DNA from: Cytobacillus firmus | GTDB lineage: Bacteria > Bacillota > Bacilli > Bacillales > Cytobacillaceae | DNA: 64,000 bases | Reading direction: 5' to 3' | NCBI RefSeq assembly: GCF_023715565.1 | Contig: NZ_JAMBOJ010000016.1 | Span: 1 to 64,000, forward strand | Shown here: piece after piece, positions 8,793 through 18,333 of the stretch | How the letters are laid out: each line of letters begins with the position of its first letter | How positions within the stretch are numbered: the first letter of the stretch is position 1 | Notes under the pieces: generated by a model | What the model was told of the DNA's origin: nothing | Databases searched by the model: none | What the model saw: the letters and a program-made list of their open reading frames with translations, nothing else | Program-made: the position numbers and the translations under genes

Positions 8793-9748
8793 TTGATGCT
8801 TTTACGAAAAGCAATGAGGAATATCTTTCAGGCCAGTATTTAGCTGACCTGATTGGATGTTCAAGAACGGCTGTATGGAAGCATATTGAAGAGCTGAGGA
8901 AAGAAGGCTTTGAATTGGAAGCGGTCAGAAGAAAAGGTTATCGGATAACAAAAACACCTGAAAAAGTTACCCCTGATGAAATCAGGCTTGGTTTGCAGAC
9001 TGAAGCCCTCGGACGCCAGATTCATCATGAAGAAAGTGTTGATTCAACCCAGAAGATTGCCCATCGCCTTGCATACGAGGGTGCGCAGGAAGGAACCGTT
9101 GTCATAGCGGAAGAACAGCTTTCAGGCAGGGGCAGAATGGACAGGAGATGGCATTCTCCCAAATCAACAGGCATATGGATGAGTGTTATCCTAAGGCCGA
9201 ACATTCCACCGCCGAAAGCTCCGCAGCTTACGCTGATTACAGCAGTGGCTGTTGTACAGGCAATTGAAGAGCTGACCGATTTAACACCGCAAATTAAATG
9301 GCCGAATGATATTTTGATGAACGGGAAGAAGGTTACAGGAATTCTGACAGAACTGCAGGCGGATGCCGACCGTATTATTTCTATTATCATAGGAATTGGC
9401 ATCAACGTTAACCAGCAGCTTGATGATTATCCCGATGAACTTAAAGAAATTGCCACTTCATTATCCATTGAAAAAGGCGAAAAGCTTTCAAGAGCTGAGC
9501 TCATTAAGATCCTGCTTGGCAAACTGGAAAACCTGTATAAGCTTTATTTAGAGAAGGGCTTTTATCCGATTAAGCTTTTATGGGAAAGTTATGCGGTTAG
9601 CATCGGCAAGAATCTTACTGCAAGAACGATTACCGGAAGTATATATGGCAAGGCCCTTGGAATTACCGAAGATGGGGTCCTGATGATTGAAGACAGCAGC
9701 GGGAAAGTCCATCACGTATATTCTGCAGACATTGAACTGGATGTTTAG
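8765..9748 (+). CDS. birA: Biotin-protein ligase and biotin repressor
   Basis: A 327-residue bifunctional BirA. Residues about 1-60 form a winged helix-turn-helix (CSRTAVWKHIEELRKEG); the central ligase has the biotinyl-AMP loop GRGRMDRRWHSP, followed by KWPNDILMNGKKV; the C-terminal SH3-like domain ends the protein. It attaches biotin to acetyl-CoA carboxylase and pyruvate carboxylase and represses biotin genes. GTG at 8765 is preferred over GTG at 8753 because it aligns with the B. subtilis N-terminus and lies about 11 bases from AAGGGAG. It overlaps the end of cca by 28 bases. Confidence 0.9.
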   Translation: MQSKIRNKLIDAFTKSNEEYLSGQYLADLIGCSRTAVWKHIEELRKEGFELEAVRRKGYRITKTPEKVTPDEIRLGLQTEALGRQIHHEESVDSTQKIAHRLAYEGAQEGTVVIAEEQLSGRGRMDRRWHSPKSTGIWMSVILRPNIPPPKAPQLTLITAVAVVQAIEELTDLTPQIKWPNDILMNGKKVTGILTELQADADRIISIIIGIGINVNQQLDDYPDELKEIATSLSIEKGEKLSRAELIKILLGKLENLYKLYLEKGFYPIKLLWESYAVSIGKNLTARTITGSIYGKALGITEDGVLMIEDSSGKVHHVYSADIELDV

Positions 9749-9807
9749 AAGGCCCGCCTGAAAGTTTTTATAGCCAACTCATTTGCCTTTTTGATATACT
9801 TTTTATG

Positions 9808-9839
9808 GGCAGTATCCTTAACAGAACTGCACCTTTTTT
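9808..9839 (+). terminator. Possible terminator after birA
   Basis: GCAGT (9809-9813) can pair with ACTGC (9826-9830), followed by ACC and a T-run. The loop is 12 bases and the stem short, so it is weaker than the second hairpin downstream. Confidence 0.4.
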
Positions 9840-9923
9840 AAGGAAACGCAAATATAATATATCTGCCTAGATCCAAAAAAAATGGACCGGGACAGAGGGA
9901 TGAACTGATATATGAGCTTATGT

Positions 9924-9954
9924 AAAATCCTTCTGCCAACAGAAGGATTTTTTT
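9924..9954 (+). terminator. Strong rho-independent terminator between birA and panB
   Basis: AAAATCCTTCTG (9924-9935), loop CCAA, CAGAAGGATTTT (9940-9951), continuing in T. It separates the birA operon from panBCD. The 85 bases before it (9840-9923) hold no credible reading frame and may be a short transcript of their own. Confidence 0.85.
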
Positions 9955-10017
9955 AATGTTCTGTTTTTTAAACTCATTAAAGTTTTATTGCCTCTTCCTG
10001 CATAAGGAGGACGAATG

Positions 10018-10854
10018 ATGAAGCAAACAACAGACTTTTTAAAAATGAAAGAAAATGATGAGAAAATTGTCATGCTGACCGCCTATGATTTCCCTGCTGC
10101 CAAGCAGGCTGAAAAGGCCAATGTGGACATGATACTTGTTGGGGATTCGCTGGGGATGGTAGTCCTGGGCTATGATTCAACGGTTCCTGTGACGATGGAG
10201 GATATGATTCATCACGGAAAAGCTGTTAAACGGGGGGCACAACATACTTTCATTGTCATTGACATGCCGTTTATGAGTTATCACTTGTCCGTGAAAGATA
10301 CACTGTTAAATGGAGCAAGGCTCATTCAGGAGACTGGTGCACATGCTGTTAAGCTTGAAGGCGGTGATGAAGTCGCACAACAAATCATGGCGTTAACAAA
10401 AGCAGGCATTCCTGTTATTGCCCACCTCGGTCTGACACCACAATCCGTTGGCGTCCTGGGAGGCTATAAGGTCCAGGGGAAAAACGCTGAAGCAGCCAGA
10501 AAGCTGATTGATGATGCCAGGGAATGTGAGAGAGCCGGAGCCTTTGCTCTTGTCCTTGAGTGTGTTCCAAAACAGCTGGCAAAGCAGATCACGGAAGAAT
10601 TGACGATTCCAGTCATTGGAATCGGGGCTGGCAAGAATACCGATGGACAGGTCCTTGTGTACCATGATGTATTAGGATACGGTGTTGATCGTGTTCCAAA
10701 GTTCGTGAAACAGTATGAAAATCTGAACCCGATTATCGGCGAAAGCCTTACTAAGTATTCCGCTGAAGTGAAGAATGGAGCATTTCCTGATGATTCCCAT
10801 TCTTTCAGGATGAAAGAGGAAGAGCTGCTGAGTCTGTATGGAGGAAAAGCATGA
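10018..10854 (+). CDS. panB: Ketopantoate hydroxymethyltransferase
   Basis: A 278-residue TIM-barrel enzyme that makes ketopantoate from ketoisovalerate and methylene-tetrahydrofolate, the first committed step to pantothenate and CoA. Visible motifs are [15 protein letters not shown] near residues 36-50 with the metal-binding Asp, VKLEGG near 112-117, GHLGLTPQ-like [10 protein letters not shown], and ECVP followed by IGIGAG. Two ATGs are adjacent; the second (10018) lies seven bases from AAGGAGG and aligns with the known N-terminus. It overlaps panC by four bases. Confidence 0.93.
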   Translation: MKQTTDFLKMKENDEKIVMLTAYDFPAAKQAEKANVDMILVGDSLGMVVLGYDSTVPVTMEDMIHHGKAVKRGAQHTFIVIDMPFMSYHLSVKDTLLNGARLIQETGAHAVKLEGGDEVAQQIMALTKAGIPVIAHLGLTPQSVGVLGGYKVQGKNAEAARKLIDDARECERAGAFALVLECVPKQLAKQITEELTIPVIGIGAGKNTDGQVLVYHDVLGYGVDRVPKFVKQYENLNPIIGESLTKYSAEVKNGAFPDDSHSFRMKEEELLSLYGGKA

Positions 10855-11708
10855 GAACGATTACTGATATAAGAGAAATGCAAAGGATTGCTTTACAGCT
10901 TAAGAGGGAAGGAAAAACAATCGGTTTTGTCCCGACAATGGGCTATTTGCATGAAGGCCATCTTTCGTTATTAAGGAATGCCAGGAAAGAAAACGATGTG
11001 ACTGTGGTCAGCATCTTTGTCAATCCGCTGCAATTTGGCCCTAAAGAAGATTTAGCGACATACCCAAGGGATTTCGAGCGTGACAGCAGCCTTGCAGAGA
11101 AAGAGGGCTGCGATTATCTTTTCTTTCCTTCAGCAGAAGATATGTATCCTGCAGCACTGTCGGTAACGGCTAAGGTACAGGAGCGGACAAATGCTTTATG
11201 CGGAAAATCACGGCCTGGACATTTCGATGGTGTGGCCACAGTCTTGATAAAACTGTTCAACATTGTTCAGCCGGATAAAGTGTATTTCGGGATGAAGGAT
11301 GCCCAGCAGGTGGCTGTCGTTGACGGGCTTGTAAGAGATTTTAATATTCCAGTGGAGATTGTTCCTGTTCAGACGGTAAGGGAAGAGGATGGTCTTGCTA
11401 AGAGCTCACGCAACGTTCACCTTCTGCCGGCGGAACGCGACCAGGCCTCTGCTCTCCATCAAAGCCTTAAAATGGCGGAGTCTCTAATAGCTGAAGGGGA
11501 AAATGATCCCGTCAAGCTTCTCAGCATCATCAGGGGATTTATTGAAAAAAACACAAGCGGGGAAATAGATTACATTGAAATTCTATCCTATCCGGATCTT
11601 AAACAGCTCACCCGTCTCGAAGAGAAAATCATTATCGCTATGGCCGTTAAATTCACAAAGGCCCGTTTAATAGATAACGCAATAATATCAGTGAAAAAAG
11701 AAAGCTAA
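10851..11708 (+). CDS. panC: Pantothenate synthetase
   Basis: A 285-residue ATP-dependent ligase joining pantoate and beta-alanine. The HIGH-like nucleotide motif appears as [15 protein letters not shown] (residues about 25-39). [21 protein letters not shown] and KSSRNVHL (the KMSKS-like loop) follow in order. Length is normal. The start codon overlaps the panB stop (ATGA), and panD follows 14 bases after the stop, so panBCD is one transcription unit. Confidence 0.95.
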   Translation: MRTITDIREMQRIALQLKREGKTIGFVPTMGYLHEGHLSLLRNARKENDVTVVSIFVNPLQFGPKEDLATYPRDFERDSSLAEKEGCDYLFFPSAEDMYPAALSVTAKVQERTNALCGKSRPGHFDGVATVLIKLFNIVQPDKVYFGMKDAQQVAVVDGLVRDFNIPVEIVPVQTVREEDGLAKSSRNVHLLPAERDQASALHQSLKMAESLIAEGENDPVKLLSIIRGFIEKNTSGEIDYIEILSYPDLKQLTRLEEKIIIAMAVKFTKARLIDNAIISVKKES

Positions 11709-11722
11709 GGGAGGAAGGCAGC

Positions 11723-12106
11723 ATGTTTCGCACCATGATGAATGGCAAGATCCATCGTGCAACAGTAACAGAAGCCAATCTGAATTATGTTGGCAGCATC
11801 ACAATTGATACGGACATTATTGAAGCGGTAGGAATGGCACCTAATGAAAAGGTTCAAATCGTCAATAATAACAATGGCGCAAGATTTGAAACCTATATTA
11901 TTCCAGGGGAAAGAGGCAGCGGAGTAATCTGTGTAAATGGGGCAGCTGCACGTCTTGTTCAGGAAGGCGATATTGTCATTATCATTTCATATGCTCTTGT
12001 TCCTGATGATAAGGTGCCTTATCATGAACCAAAGGTAGCCATAATGGACAGCAGCAATCGGATCGCTGACATGATACATGCAGAACCGGAAAGTACAGTG
12101 CTATAA
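11723..12106 (+). CDS. panD: Aspartate 1-decarboxylase proenzyme
   Basis: A 127-residue pyruvoyl enzyme that makes beta-alanine from aspartate for pantothenate. The self-cleavage site lies at YVGSITID: cleavage between Gly24 and Ser25 would form the pyruvoyl group. The lysine at [10 protein letters not shown] and the tyrosine in [12 protein letters not shown] are also in place. GGGAGG precedes the ATG. It is the last gene of panBCD. Confidence 0.95.
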   Translation: MFRTMMNGKIHRATVTEANLNYVGSITIDTDIIEAVGMAPNEKVQIVNNNNGARFETYIIPGERGSGVICVNGAAARLVQEGDIVIIISYALVPDDKVPYHEPKVAIMDSSNRIADMIHAEPESTVL

Positions 12107-12134
12107 TGTATTTAAACTAGAGCGGAACTCTTAT

Positions 12135-12153
12135 GGAGCTTCGGCTCTTTTTT
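12135..12153 (+). terminator. Terminator after panD
   Basis: GGAGC, UUCG tetraloop, GCTCT, then six T residues. The short stem is stabilised by the tetraloop. Confidence 0.75.
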
Positions 12154-12274
12154 ATAATCGGCAATGAATAAGGGATAGAAGCAGGTGGAAGAAAATAAAG
12201 AGGGAAAAGTATTTGCCTTTTTCTTTTTCCGTTTTTATGATACCTTTTGAATGACTGAATATGAGGTGTTAGCC

Positions 12275-15076
12275 ATGGGTAATAAATATGTTGTAGTGGA
12301 TTTGGAAACAACCGGGAACGCCCCGAAAAAAGGCGATAAAATAATACAATTCGCTGCTGTGGTAATCGAAAACGGAAAAATTACTGAGCAATACTCCTCC
12401 CTTATAAACCCGGAGCAATCTATTCCCCCTTTCATAGAAGAACTGACAGGTCTGTCAGATGAAATGGTGGAGGATGCCCCGCTTTTTTCGGAGATTGCCC
12501 ATAAAGTCCTGACTTTGCTTGAGGGTGCCTATTTTGTGGCACACAATGTCCTATTTGATTTGTCTTTTTTACAGGAAGAATTGATTGAGGCAGGATATAA
12601 CGGATTTTACGGCCCTGTTCTCGATACAGTGGAGATGGCCCGAATTCTTCTTCCCACCGCAGATAGCTACAAATTATCAGATCTGTCGCTCCGGGAAGGA
12701 CTGAATCATGAACGCCCCCATCAGGCAGATAGCGATGCATATGTTACTGCTGAGCTCCTGTTAATATTATTAAACAAGCTTAAAAACCTTCCTAATACCA
12801 CCATAGAACGGCTGCATAAGCTGTCTGGAGGCTTAAAGAGTGACCTTGATATATTATTGGACGAGCACATTTTAATTAATGATAGCAAGATTGAGCAACT
12901 GGCAGATGATATTGAAGTTCACAGAGGAATTGCTTTAAAAAAAGGAACGGAACGGCAGGAATCTCCAGGATCCGGAGTTCAGGCCTTTCCTTTCCGTGAA
13001 GAGGAAAAACAGGCATTGTTCGTTAAAGCTTTCCCGTCCTATGAAAAAAGGCAAGGCCAGTTTATCATGATGGATTCGGTTTATGAAGCTTTCAAAAATA
13101 AACAGCATGCATTAATAGAGGCAGGAACTGGTGTTGGGAAATCCCTGGCATACCTTGTTCCGGCTGCTTTACATGCAAAGGAGAGCGGCAGAACTGTCAT
13201 TATCAGTACATATACAACACAGCTGCAGGAGCAGCTGCTTTCAAAGGATGTTCCTCTGCTGCAAAAAATGCTTTCATTCCCGCTTAGTACTGTATTGCTG
13301 AAGGGGAGAAGCCACTATATCAGCCTGGCGAAGTTCGTTCAAACACTGAGAGATGATGAAGATAATTATGATACAATCCTCAGTAAAATGCAGATTCTTG
13401 TATGGCTTCTTGAGACTGACACTGGTGATATTGATGAATTAAACCTGTCAAGCGGCGGGATGATTTACTGGAGCAGAATAAAAAATGATGAAACAGCTTT
13501 TTTGCAGGATAAGTCGTGGATATCGAGAGATTTTTATCTGAGGGCAAGAAAGGAAGCACAAAAGGCAGATATCATTATTACGAATCATTCACTGCTATTA
13601 ACGGATCTTACAGCAAGTACTGCTATTTTGCCGGAATTCAGCCATGTGGTGATCGATGAAGGGCATCATTTTGTGAAGGCTTCCGGGAAACATTTCGGAA
13701 ACAAACTGGATTATTTATCAGTGCGGCTGATGCTTGGACAAATTGGAATGATGGAACAGAAACAGCTCTACTTTAAGCTTGAGAAGCTGGTGGAAGAGAA
13801 AGCAGTTACACGGGATGATTTCATGCATTCTTTTGAAGTCAACCAATTAATAGCTGATATTGTTCATGAAATGGATGAATTGTTCAGAGTAATAGCGATG
13901 TATGCAAAGAAGTACAATAAAGCCAAAAAAAGCGTAAATCGAATTTCAGTGAGATTTAATAAAAGTGCTGCCAATAAGGAAATGAAGGCTGTTTTAGCGG
14001 GTGCTGAACGTTTTGGCTTTATGATTAAAGATTTAATCCAGGCCCTGGACAGTCGTGTATGCGCAGTTTCAGCAATTAAATCGGCCCTGTCTCTTGAGGA
14101 AAAGGCATTAATGGAGGAAGTGGCTTCTATTTTGGATGATTTGCGGGATATGAATGAAGACGTAAAACATATCTTTCATTTGCCGGCCGCCGAATTTGTT
14201 GTATGGATAGAAATGGATACGCGCGCAGCCCAAAATGCCACAACGGTTTATGCACAGCCTGTATCGGTTTCTGAATACCTTAAAGATCAATTCTTCAGCC
14301 AAAAGGAAAGTACGGTTATTACATCTGCCACTTTATCAGTAAAAAATTCCTTTAGTTTTATCGTAAAAGAATTAGGGCTGGAGGAACAGCAATGCACTCT
14401 GAAGCAAATTCAATCTCCTTTTGATTATCAGAATCAGGTTAAGCTCGTGATTTCTGATGATTTGCCTGAAGTTAATGCAGTACCGCTCGAGGAGTATGTC
14501 GCATCCATTACCGAGCATATTATTTCCATTGCGGAAGCAGCAAAGGGAAGAATGCTGATTCTTTTCACTTCGCATGAAATGTTAAGGAAAACCCATGAGC
14601 TTATAAAGGAATCAGGATTTCTGGAGGACTATGCTATCATCGCACAGGGTGTGACAAGCGGGAGCAGGTCAAGGCTAACGAGAAATTTCCAGCGTTTTGA
14701 TAAAGCCATCCTCTTAGGGACAAGCAGCTTTTGGGAAGGTGTAGATATCCCGGGTGAGGATCTTTCCTGTCTTGTTATTGTAAGACTGCCATTTTCTCCG
14801 CCTGATGAACCGATGGCACAGGCAAAAAATGAGCAGATTGCCAATAAAGGAAAAAATCCGTTTTCCGAATACTCTTTGCCCGAGGCAATTATCCGTTTTA
14901 AGCAGGGTGTAGGGAGATTAATCAGAACAAGTTCCGACAGGGGAGTCATCGTGATATTTGACCGGAGAATCATCACCGCACGATATGGGAAAGCATTCCT
15001 GGATTCCATTCCGCCCATTCCTGTCGAGAAAAGCAATATTGATGAAATTGTTGATTTAATTAATAATTGGCTATAA
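12275..15076 (+). CDS. dinG: DinG: 3'-5' exonuclease fused to an XPD-like helicase domain
   Basis: A 933-residue protein. Residues about 1-170 are a DEDDh exonuclease (VVVDLETTGN, AHNVLFDLSFL, HQADSDAYVT). The rest is a superfamily 2 helicase with Walker A GTGVGKS, DEGH box, SATLSV, and a C-terminal QGVGRLIRT motif VI. The iron-sulfur cysteines of XPD-type enzymes are absent, which is normal for Firmicute DinG. The ATG at 12275 follows GAGGTG and matches the known N-terminus; an ATG eight codons earlier has no ribosome site. It probably degrades single-stranded DNA in repair. Confidence 0.92.
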   Translation: MGNKYVVVDLETTGNAPKKGDKIIQFAAVVIENGKITEQYSSLINPEQSIPPFIEELTGLSDEMVEDAPLFSEIAHKVLTLLEGAYFVAHNVLFDLSFLQEELIEAGYNGFYGPVLDTVEMARILLPTADSYKLSDLSLREGLNHERPHQADSDAYVTAELLLILLNKLKNLPNTTIERLHKLSGGLKSDLDILLDEHILINDSKIEQLADDIEVHRGIALKKGTERQESPGSGVQAFPFREEEKQALFVKAFPSYEKRQGQFIMMDSVYEAFKNKQHALIEAGTGVGKSLAYLVPAALHAKESGRTVIISTYTTQLQEQLLSKDVPLLQKMLSFPLSTVLLKGRSHYISLAKFVQTLRDDEDNYDTILSKMQILVWLLETDTGDIDELNLSSGGMIYWSRIKNDETAFLQDKSWISRDFYLRARKEAQKADIIITNHSLLLTDLTASTAILPEFSHVVIDEGHHFVKASGKHFGNKLDYLSVRLMLGQIGMMEQKQLYFKLEKLVEEKAVTRDDFMHSFEVNQLIADIVHEMDELFRVIAMYAKKYNKAKKSVNRISVRFNKSAANKEMKAVLAGAERFGFMIKDLIQALDSRVCAVSAIKSALSLEEKALMEEVASILDDLRDMNEDVKHIFHLPAAEFVVWIEMDTRAAQNATTVYAQPVSVSEYLKDQFFSQKESTVITSATLSVKNSFSFIVKELGLEEQQCTLKQIQSPFDYQNQVKLVISDDLPEVNAVPLEEYVASITEHIISIAEAAKGRMLILFTSHEMLRKTHELIKESGFLEDYAIIAQGVTSGSRSRLTRNFQRFDKAILLGTSSFWEGVDIPGEDLSCLVIVRLPFSPPDEPMAQAKNEQIANKGKNPFSEYSLPEAIIRFKQGVGRLIRTSSDRGVIVIFDRRIITARYGKAFLDSIPPIPVEKSNIDEIVDLINNWL

Positions 15077-15223
15077 ACGTTTAGTGTATTTTCACTTTCA
15101 CTCCTTTATGATGAACAAAGGTCTGTAATGCAGGATAAATTTAGATGATTAACACATTATAAATTTGTTGGGTTTTAATAAACCCTCATTCTGCTTTTGT
15201 TTCAATGTAGGAGGAATGGAAAG

Positions 15224-16072
15224 ATGAACGTGCTGTTCGCCTTTATGCTGCTGTTTGCGAATTGGTATTACATACCGAAAGATTCACCGGCAGTTCCTGT
15301 TAAAGTGGAAAGCATTGACCTAAAACTGAAAAGTGATGAACTGGCTTTTACGTTTCTTTCTCTATCGGATGGCGAGTCTGCCTTAATTCATCATGGAAAT
15401 GACGAAAAAATCCTCATTAACACCGGTGGGCAGGGAACTGAGGGTGAATTAAGAACGCTTCTTGAATTATATGGCGTTAATCAGATTTCAGCAGTCATCC
15501 TGACAGATGAAGAATTATATAATAAGACAAGCCTTAAATGGCTTATTAAAAACTTCGGCATAAGGGAAATTATAGCGAATGAATCTGCCCTTTCAGAGCT
15601 GAAGTCTGAAAAAGGAATAAGTGATCTCGGTTTTCATGCCTGGAATCAAAATACGAAGCAGCAGCTTTTTCCGGGATTACATGCAGAAGTTTTATACGAA
15701 GGCAGTGACCCGGGTGAAGGAATGGATATTTCCTTTATATTCAAAAGACATCGGGTATTGTTTATGAACTCGACAAGTCCGGAAGCCAAAGAATTTCTTA
15801 TGGAAAAAGAGTTATCGAATGTTAATATTGTTAAACTTCCTGCATTTGGAGAGAATGGCTCTATATCAGAAGAGATGATTAAACATCTGGATCCCCAGAT
15901 CGCTATTCTTTTTTATAGACCATCCATAAAACATGATTCAGATCTGTTCAGGCTGTTAAATGATGCCTGGGTTGATGTGTATTATACAAGAAAGCACGGT
16001 ACGGTAACCATCAAATTTACAGACGTGAATTATGAGCTATTCACGATTTTTCCGGGTGAGGAGTTCAAATAA
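15224..16072 (+). CDS. Degenerate ComEC-like metallo-beta-lactamase-fold protein
   Basis: A 282-residue protein with a hydrophobic N-terminus (residues 1-16, signal peptide or anchor), so it probably acts outside the membrane. FLSLSDGESALIHHG followed by KILINTGG resembles the DVGQGDA...DTGG opening of the ComEC C-terminal domain. However, the zinc motif HxHxDH is lost: the equivalent stretch reads ILTDEELYNKTSLKWL. Enzymatic activity is therefore doubtful. ATG 15224 lies eight bases after TAGGAGG. It separates dinG from ypmA, which are neighbours in B. subtilis. Function is not known; a binding or structural role is inference. Confidence 0.65.
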   Translation: MNVLFAFMLLFANWYYIPKDSPAVPVKVESIDLKLKSDELAFTFLSLSDGESALIHHGNDEKILINTGGQGTEGELRTLLELYGVNQISAVILTDEELYNKTSLKWLIKNFGIREIIANESALSELKSEKGISDLGFHAWNQNTKQQLFPGLHAEVLYEGSDPGEGMDISFIFKRHRVLFMNSTSPEAKEFLMEKELSNVNIVKLPAFGENGSISEEMIKHLDPQIAILFYRPSIKHDSDLFRLLNDAWVDVYYTRKHGTVTIKFTDVNYELFTIFPGEEFK

Positions 16073-16267
16073 ACAGAAACGAAAAAGCTGCGCTTAGGGC
16101 GCAGCATGACGTGGTGGACCAGAAGAAAATTTGTATTGTTTTAATACCAGTTGATCATTTCTGCTGTTATACTGTTACTGAGAATTATTTCTTTGTAAAA
16201 TTAGTTTAACCTTAAGGGTTGGATATATAAGTTACAAATATTGTAGAGGCTGAGGAGGAATTCCAGA

Positions 16268-16438
16268 ATGGAAAGCAAAATTGAGGTTTTATCTACGGTG
16301 AAGATCCAGCAAAGCCCGGATCTGTATAAAATTGTTGATGCACTGAACAGAACGTTAAAAGAAAAAGACTTGATGTTCGGTTTGGCACTTGATCAGGAAG
16401 ACCAAAATAAAGCGATTTTTACGATTTATCGTACATAA
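16268..16438 (+). CDS. ypmA: YpmA, small DUF4264 protein
   Basis: A 56-residue soluble protein read directly from the sequence, beginning MESKIEVLSTVKIQQSP and ending FTIYRT. It matches B. subtilis YpmA closely and lies in the same place, directly before ypmB. GAGGAGG lies about ten bases before the ATG. It has no membrane segment. Function is unknown. The stop is followed by 15 bases and then ypmB, so the two are likely co-transcribed. Confidence 0.88.
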   Translation: MESKIEVLSTVKIQQSPDLYKIVDALNRTLKEKDLMFGLALDQEDQNKAIFTIYRT

Positions 16439-16453
16439 AAGAGTGATTGAGAT

Positions 16454-16927
16454 ATGAAGAAAGTATTATGGGGTATCATTATTCTGCTTGTCATAAGCAT
16501 TGGAGCAGGATCAGTTATTTATTTCAACAGCATGAAGCCAGTGAGGGCAGCAGAATCAAAGGCAGTTGAGCTTGCAAAACAGGAAACGGATCTTGCTGAA
16601 GCTGAGGACTTCAATTTATATCATGGAACTGAGACCTTCTATGTGATCGAAGGCAAAGACCATGATGGTACAAGCATGTATGTCTGGGTTCCGGAAAAAA
16701 AGGGAAAAATCGTCTCACTGAAGCAATCTGATGGAATTTCCAAGAATGAAGCCATTAACAGGCTCAAGCAGGAGAAAAATTCTGCTGAGATCGTGTCTGT
16801 CCGGCTCGGGATGGAGAAAAATATTCCATTATGGGAAATTCATTACCGTTCCGGCAGTAATTTAATAAATTATTACTATTTAGATTTTAAAACAGGGGAA
16901 TGGCTGAAAAAAATTGAAAACCTGTAG
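16454..16927 (+). CDS. ypmB: YpmB, secreted or anchored PepSY/DUF5590-like protein
   Basis: A 157-residue protein with one N-terminal membrane helix (residues about 4-25) and an extracytoplasmic domain. Repeated features such as AVELAKQETDL and EAINRLKQEKN followed by PLWEIHYR and YYLDFKTGEWL are like PepSY modules, which are often associated with protease inhibition. The ribosome site is weak (GAGTGATTGAG), suggesting coupling with ypmA. It lies before aspB as in B. subtilis. Role unknown. Confidence 0.82.
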   Translation: MKKVLWGIIILLVISIGAGSVIYFNSMKPVRAAESKAVELAKQETDLAEAEDFNLYHGTETFYVIEGKDHDGTSMYVWVPEKKGKIVSLKQSDGISKNEAINRLKQEKNSAEIVSVRLGMEKNIPLWEIHYRSGSNLINYYYLDFKTGEWLKKIENL

Positions 16928-16978
16928 CCTGAGGCAATCACTGCCGCAATGCAGGAGAAAATCGGGAGGAAGCAAGCA

Positions 16979-18169
16979 ATGGAGATTCAACTGGCACAAA
17001 GAGTAAAAGCATTAACACCATCCACAACTCTGGCAATCACTGCTAAAGCAAAAGAGCTAAAAGCTCAGGGACATGATGTTATCGGTTTGGGAGCAGGCGA
17101 ACCGGATTTTAATACGCCACAGCATATCATTGATGCTGCAGTGAAATCCATGAATGAGGGTCATACAAAATATACACCATCGGCAGGTCTTCCAGCATTA
17201 AAAAAAGAAATTGCAAACAAGTTTAAAAAAGATCAGGGACTTGAATATGATGCTTCACAAATCATCGTAACCAATGGGGCAAAGCATGGCTTATATACAC
17301 TGTTCCAGGTCTTGCTGAATGAGGGGGATGAAGTCATTATCCCGATTCCATATTGGGTCAGCTATCCTGAACAGGTTAAACTAGCCGGAGGTGTTCCTGT
17401 TTATGCAGAGGGAAGAGAAGAGAATGACTTTAAGATCACTCCGGAACAGCTGGCCAAAAGCATAACTGACAAAACCAAGGCTGTTATTATCAACTCTCCA
17501 AGCAACCCGACTGGCATGCTTTATTCTGCTGAGGAATTAAAGGAGCTTGGAGAGGTATGTTTGAAGCATAATGTTCTGATTGTTTCTGATGAAATTTATG
17601 AAAAACTGGTTTATGGCAGCCATCAGCATACTTCGATTGCTGAGCTTTCACCAGAGCTTAAGGAACAAACCATTATAATTAACGGGGTATCGAAATCTCA
17701 TTCTATGACAGGCTGGAGAATCGGATATGCTGCAGGGAATAAAAGTATTATCAAAGCTATGACAAACCTTGCCAGCCACAGTACATCCAACCCGACAACA
17801 ACAGCACAATATGGCTCAATCGCTGCATATGCCGGGCCGCAGGATACACTGGAAGAAATGAGAGAAGCATTCGAACATCGGCTAAACGTTATCTATGATA
17901 AATTAATCAGCATTCCGGGATTTACATGTGTAAAGCCACAAGGTGCATTTTATCTGTTTCCTAATGTAAAAAAGGCAGCAGAATTGACCGGATTTGCGAG
18001 TGTCGATGAATTTGTGGAGGCGCTTCTGGAGGAAGCGATGGTTGCAGTCATTCCTGGATCTGGTTTTGGCGCTCCGGATAATATCCGTTTATCCTATGCA
18101 ACTTCCCTTGAGTTATTAGAAAAGGCAGTGGAACGGATGCACGGATTTGTTGAAAAGAAGTTAAAATGA
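16979..18169 (+). CDS. aspB: Aspartate aminotransferase
   Basis: A 396-residue class I PLP-dependent aminotransferase interconverting aspartate/oxaloacetate with glutamate/2-oxoglutarate. GLGAGEPDFNTP is near residue 35, INSPSNPTG near 170, SDEIYEKLVYG near 200, and the PLP lysine sits in NGVSKSHSMTGWRIGY near residue 237. ATG 16979 is chosen: GGGAGG lies eight bases upstream and the N-terminus MEIQLAQRVKALTPS matches the family. It precedes asnS, so aspartate supply and asparaginyl-tRNA synthesis are neighbours. Confidence 0.93.
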   Translation: MEIQLAQRVKALTPSTTLAITAKAKELKAQGHDVIGLGAGEPDFNTPQHIIDAAVKSMNEGHTKYTPSAGLPALKKEIANKFKKDQGLEYDASQIIVTNGAKHGLYTLFQVLLNEGDEVIIPIPYWVSYPEQVKLAGGVPVYAEGREENDFKITPEQLAKSITDKTKAVIINSPSNPTGMLYSAEELKELGEVCLKHNVLIVSDEIYEKLVYGSHQHTSIAELSPELKEQTIIINGVSKSHSMTGWRIGYAAGNKSIIKAMTNLASHSTSNPTTTAQYGSIAAYAGPQDTLEEMREAFEHRLNVIYDKLISIPGFTCVKPQGAFYLFPNVKKAAELTGFASVDEFVEALLEEAMVAVIPGSGFGAPDNIRLSYATSLELLEKAVERMHGFVEKKLK

Positions 18170-18183
18170 TAGTAAAGCGGGGA

Positions 18184-18210
18184 AAGCCGGATCGTATCCG
18201 GCTTCCTTCT
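18184..18210 (+). terminator. Terminator after aspB
   Basis: AAGCCGGAT (18184-18192), loop CGT, ATCCGGCTT (18196-18204), then a pyrimidine run CCTTCT. Confidence 0.75.
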
Positions 18211-18333
18211 ATGTTTTCAGCCTAATTAGAGCGTTTAATGATTTACTGTTATTGCTTGTCAATGTGCTTGAAGGTATAATATATAGCGATACATAAGAAG
18301 AGATTGCTTAGATTTTTTTGGAGGGAACTTAAA

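Noticed and set aside
16087-16105. Perfect GCTGCGC/GCGCAGC hairpin after the ComEC-like gene
   Set aside because: The T-run is on the minus strand only, where no gene ends, so it was not called a terminator of the plus gene.
18211-18333. T-box leader for asnS
   Set aside because: The leader is too short and shows no T-box sequence.
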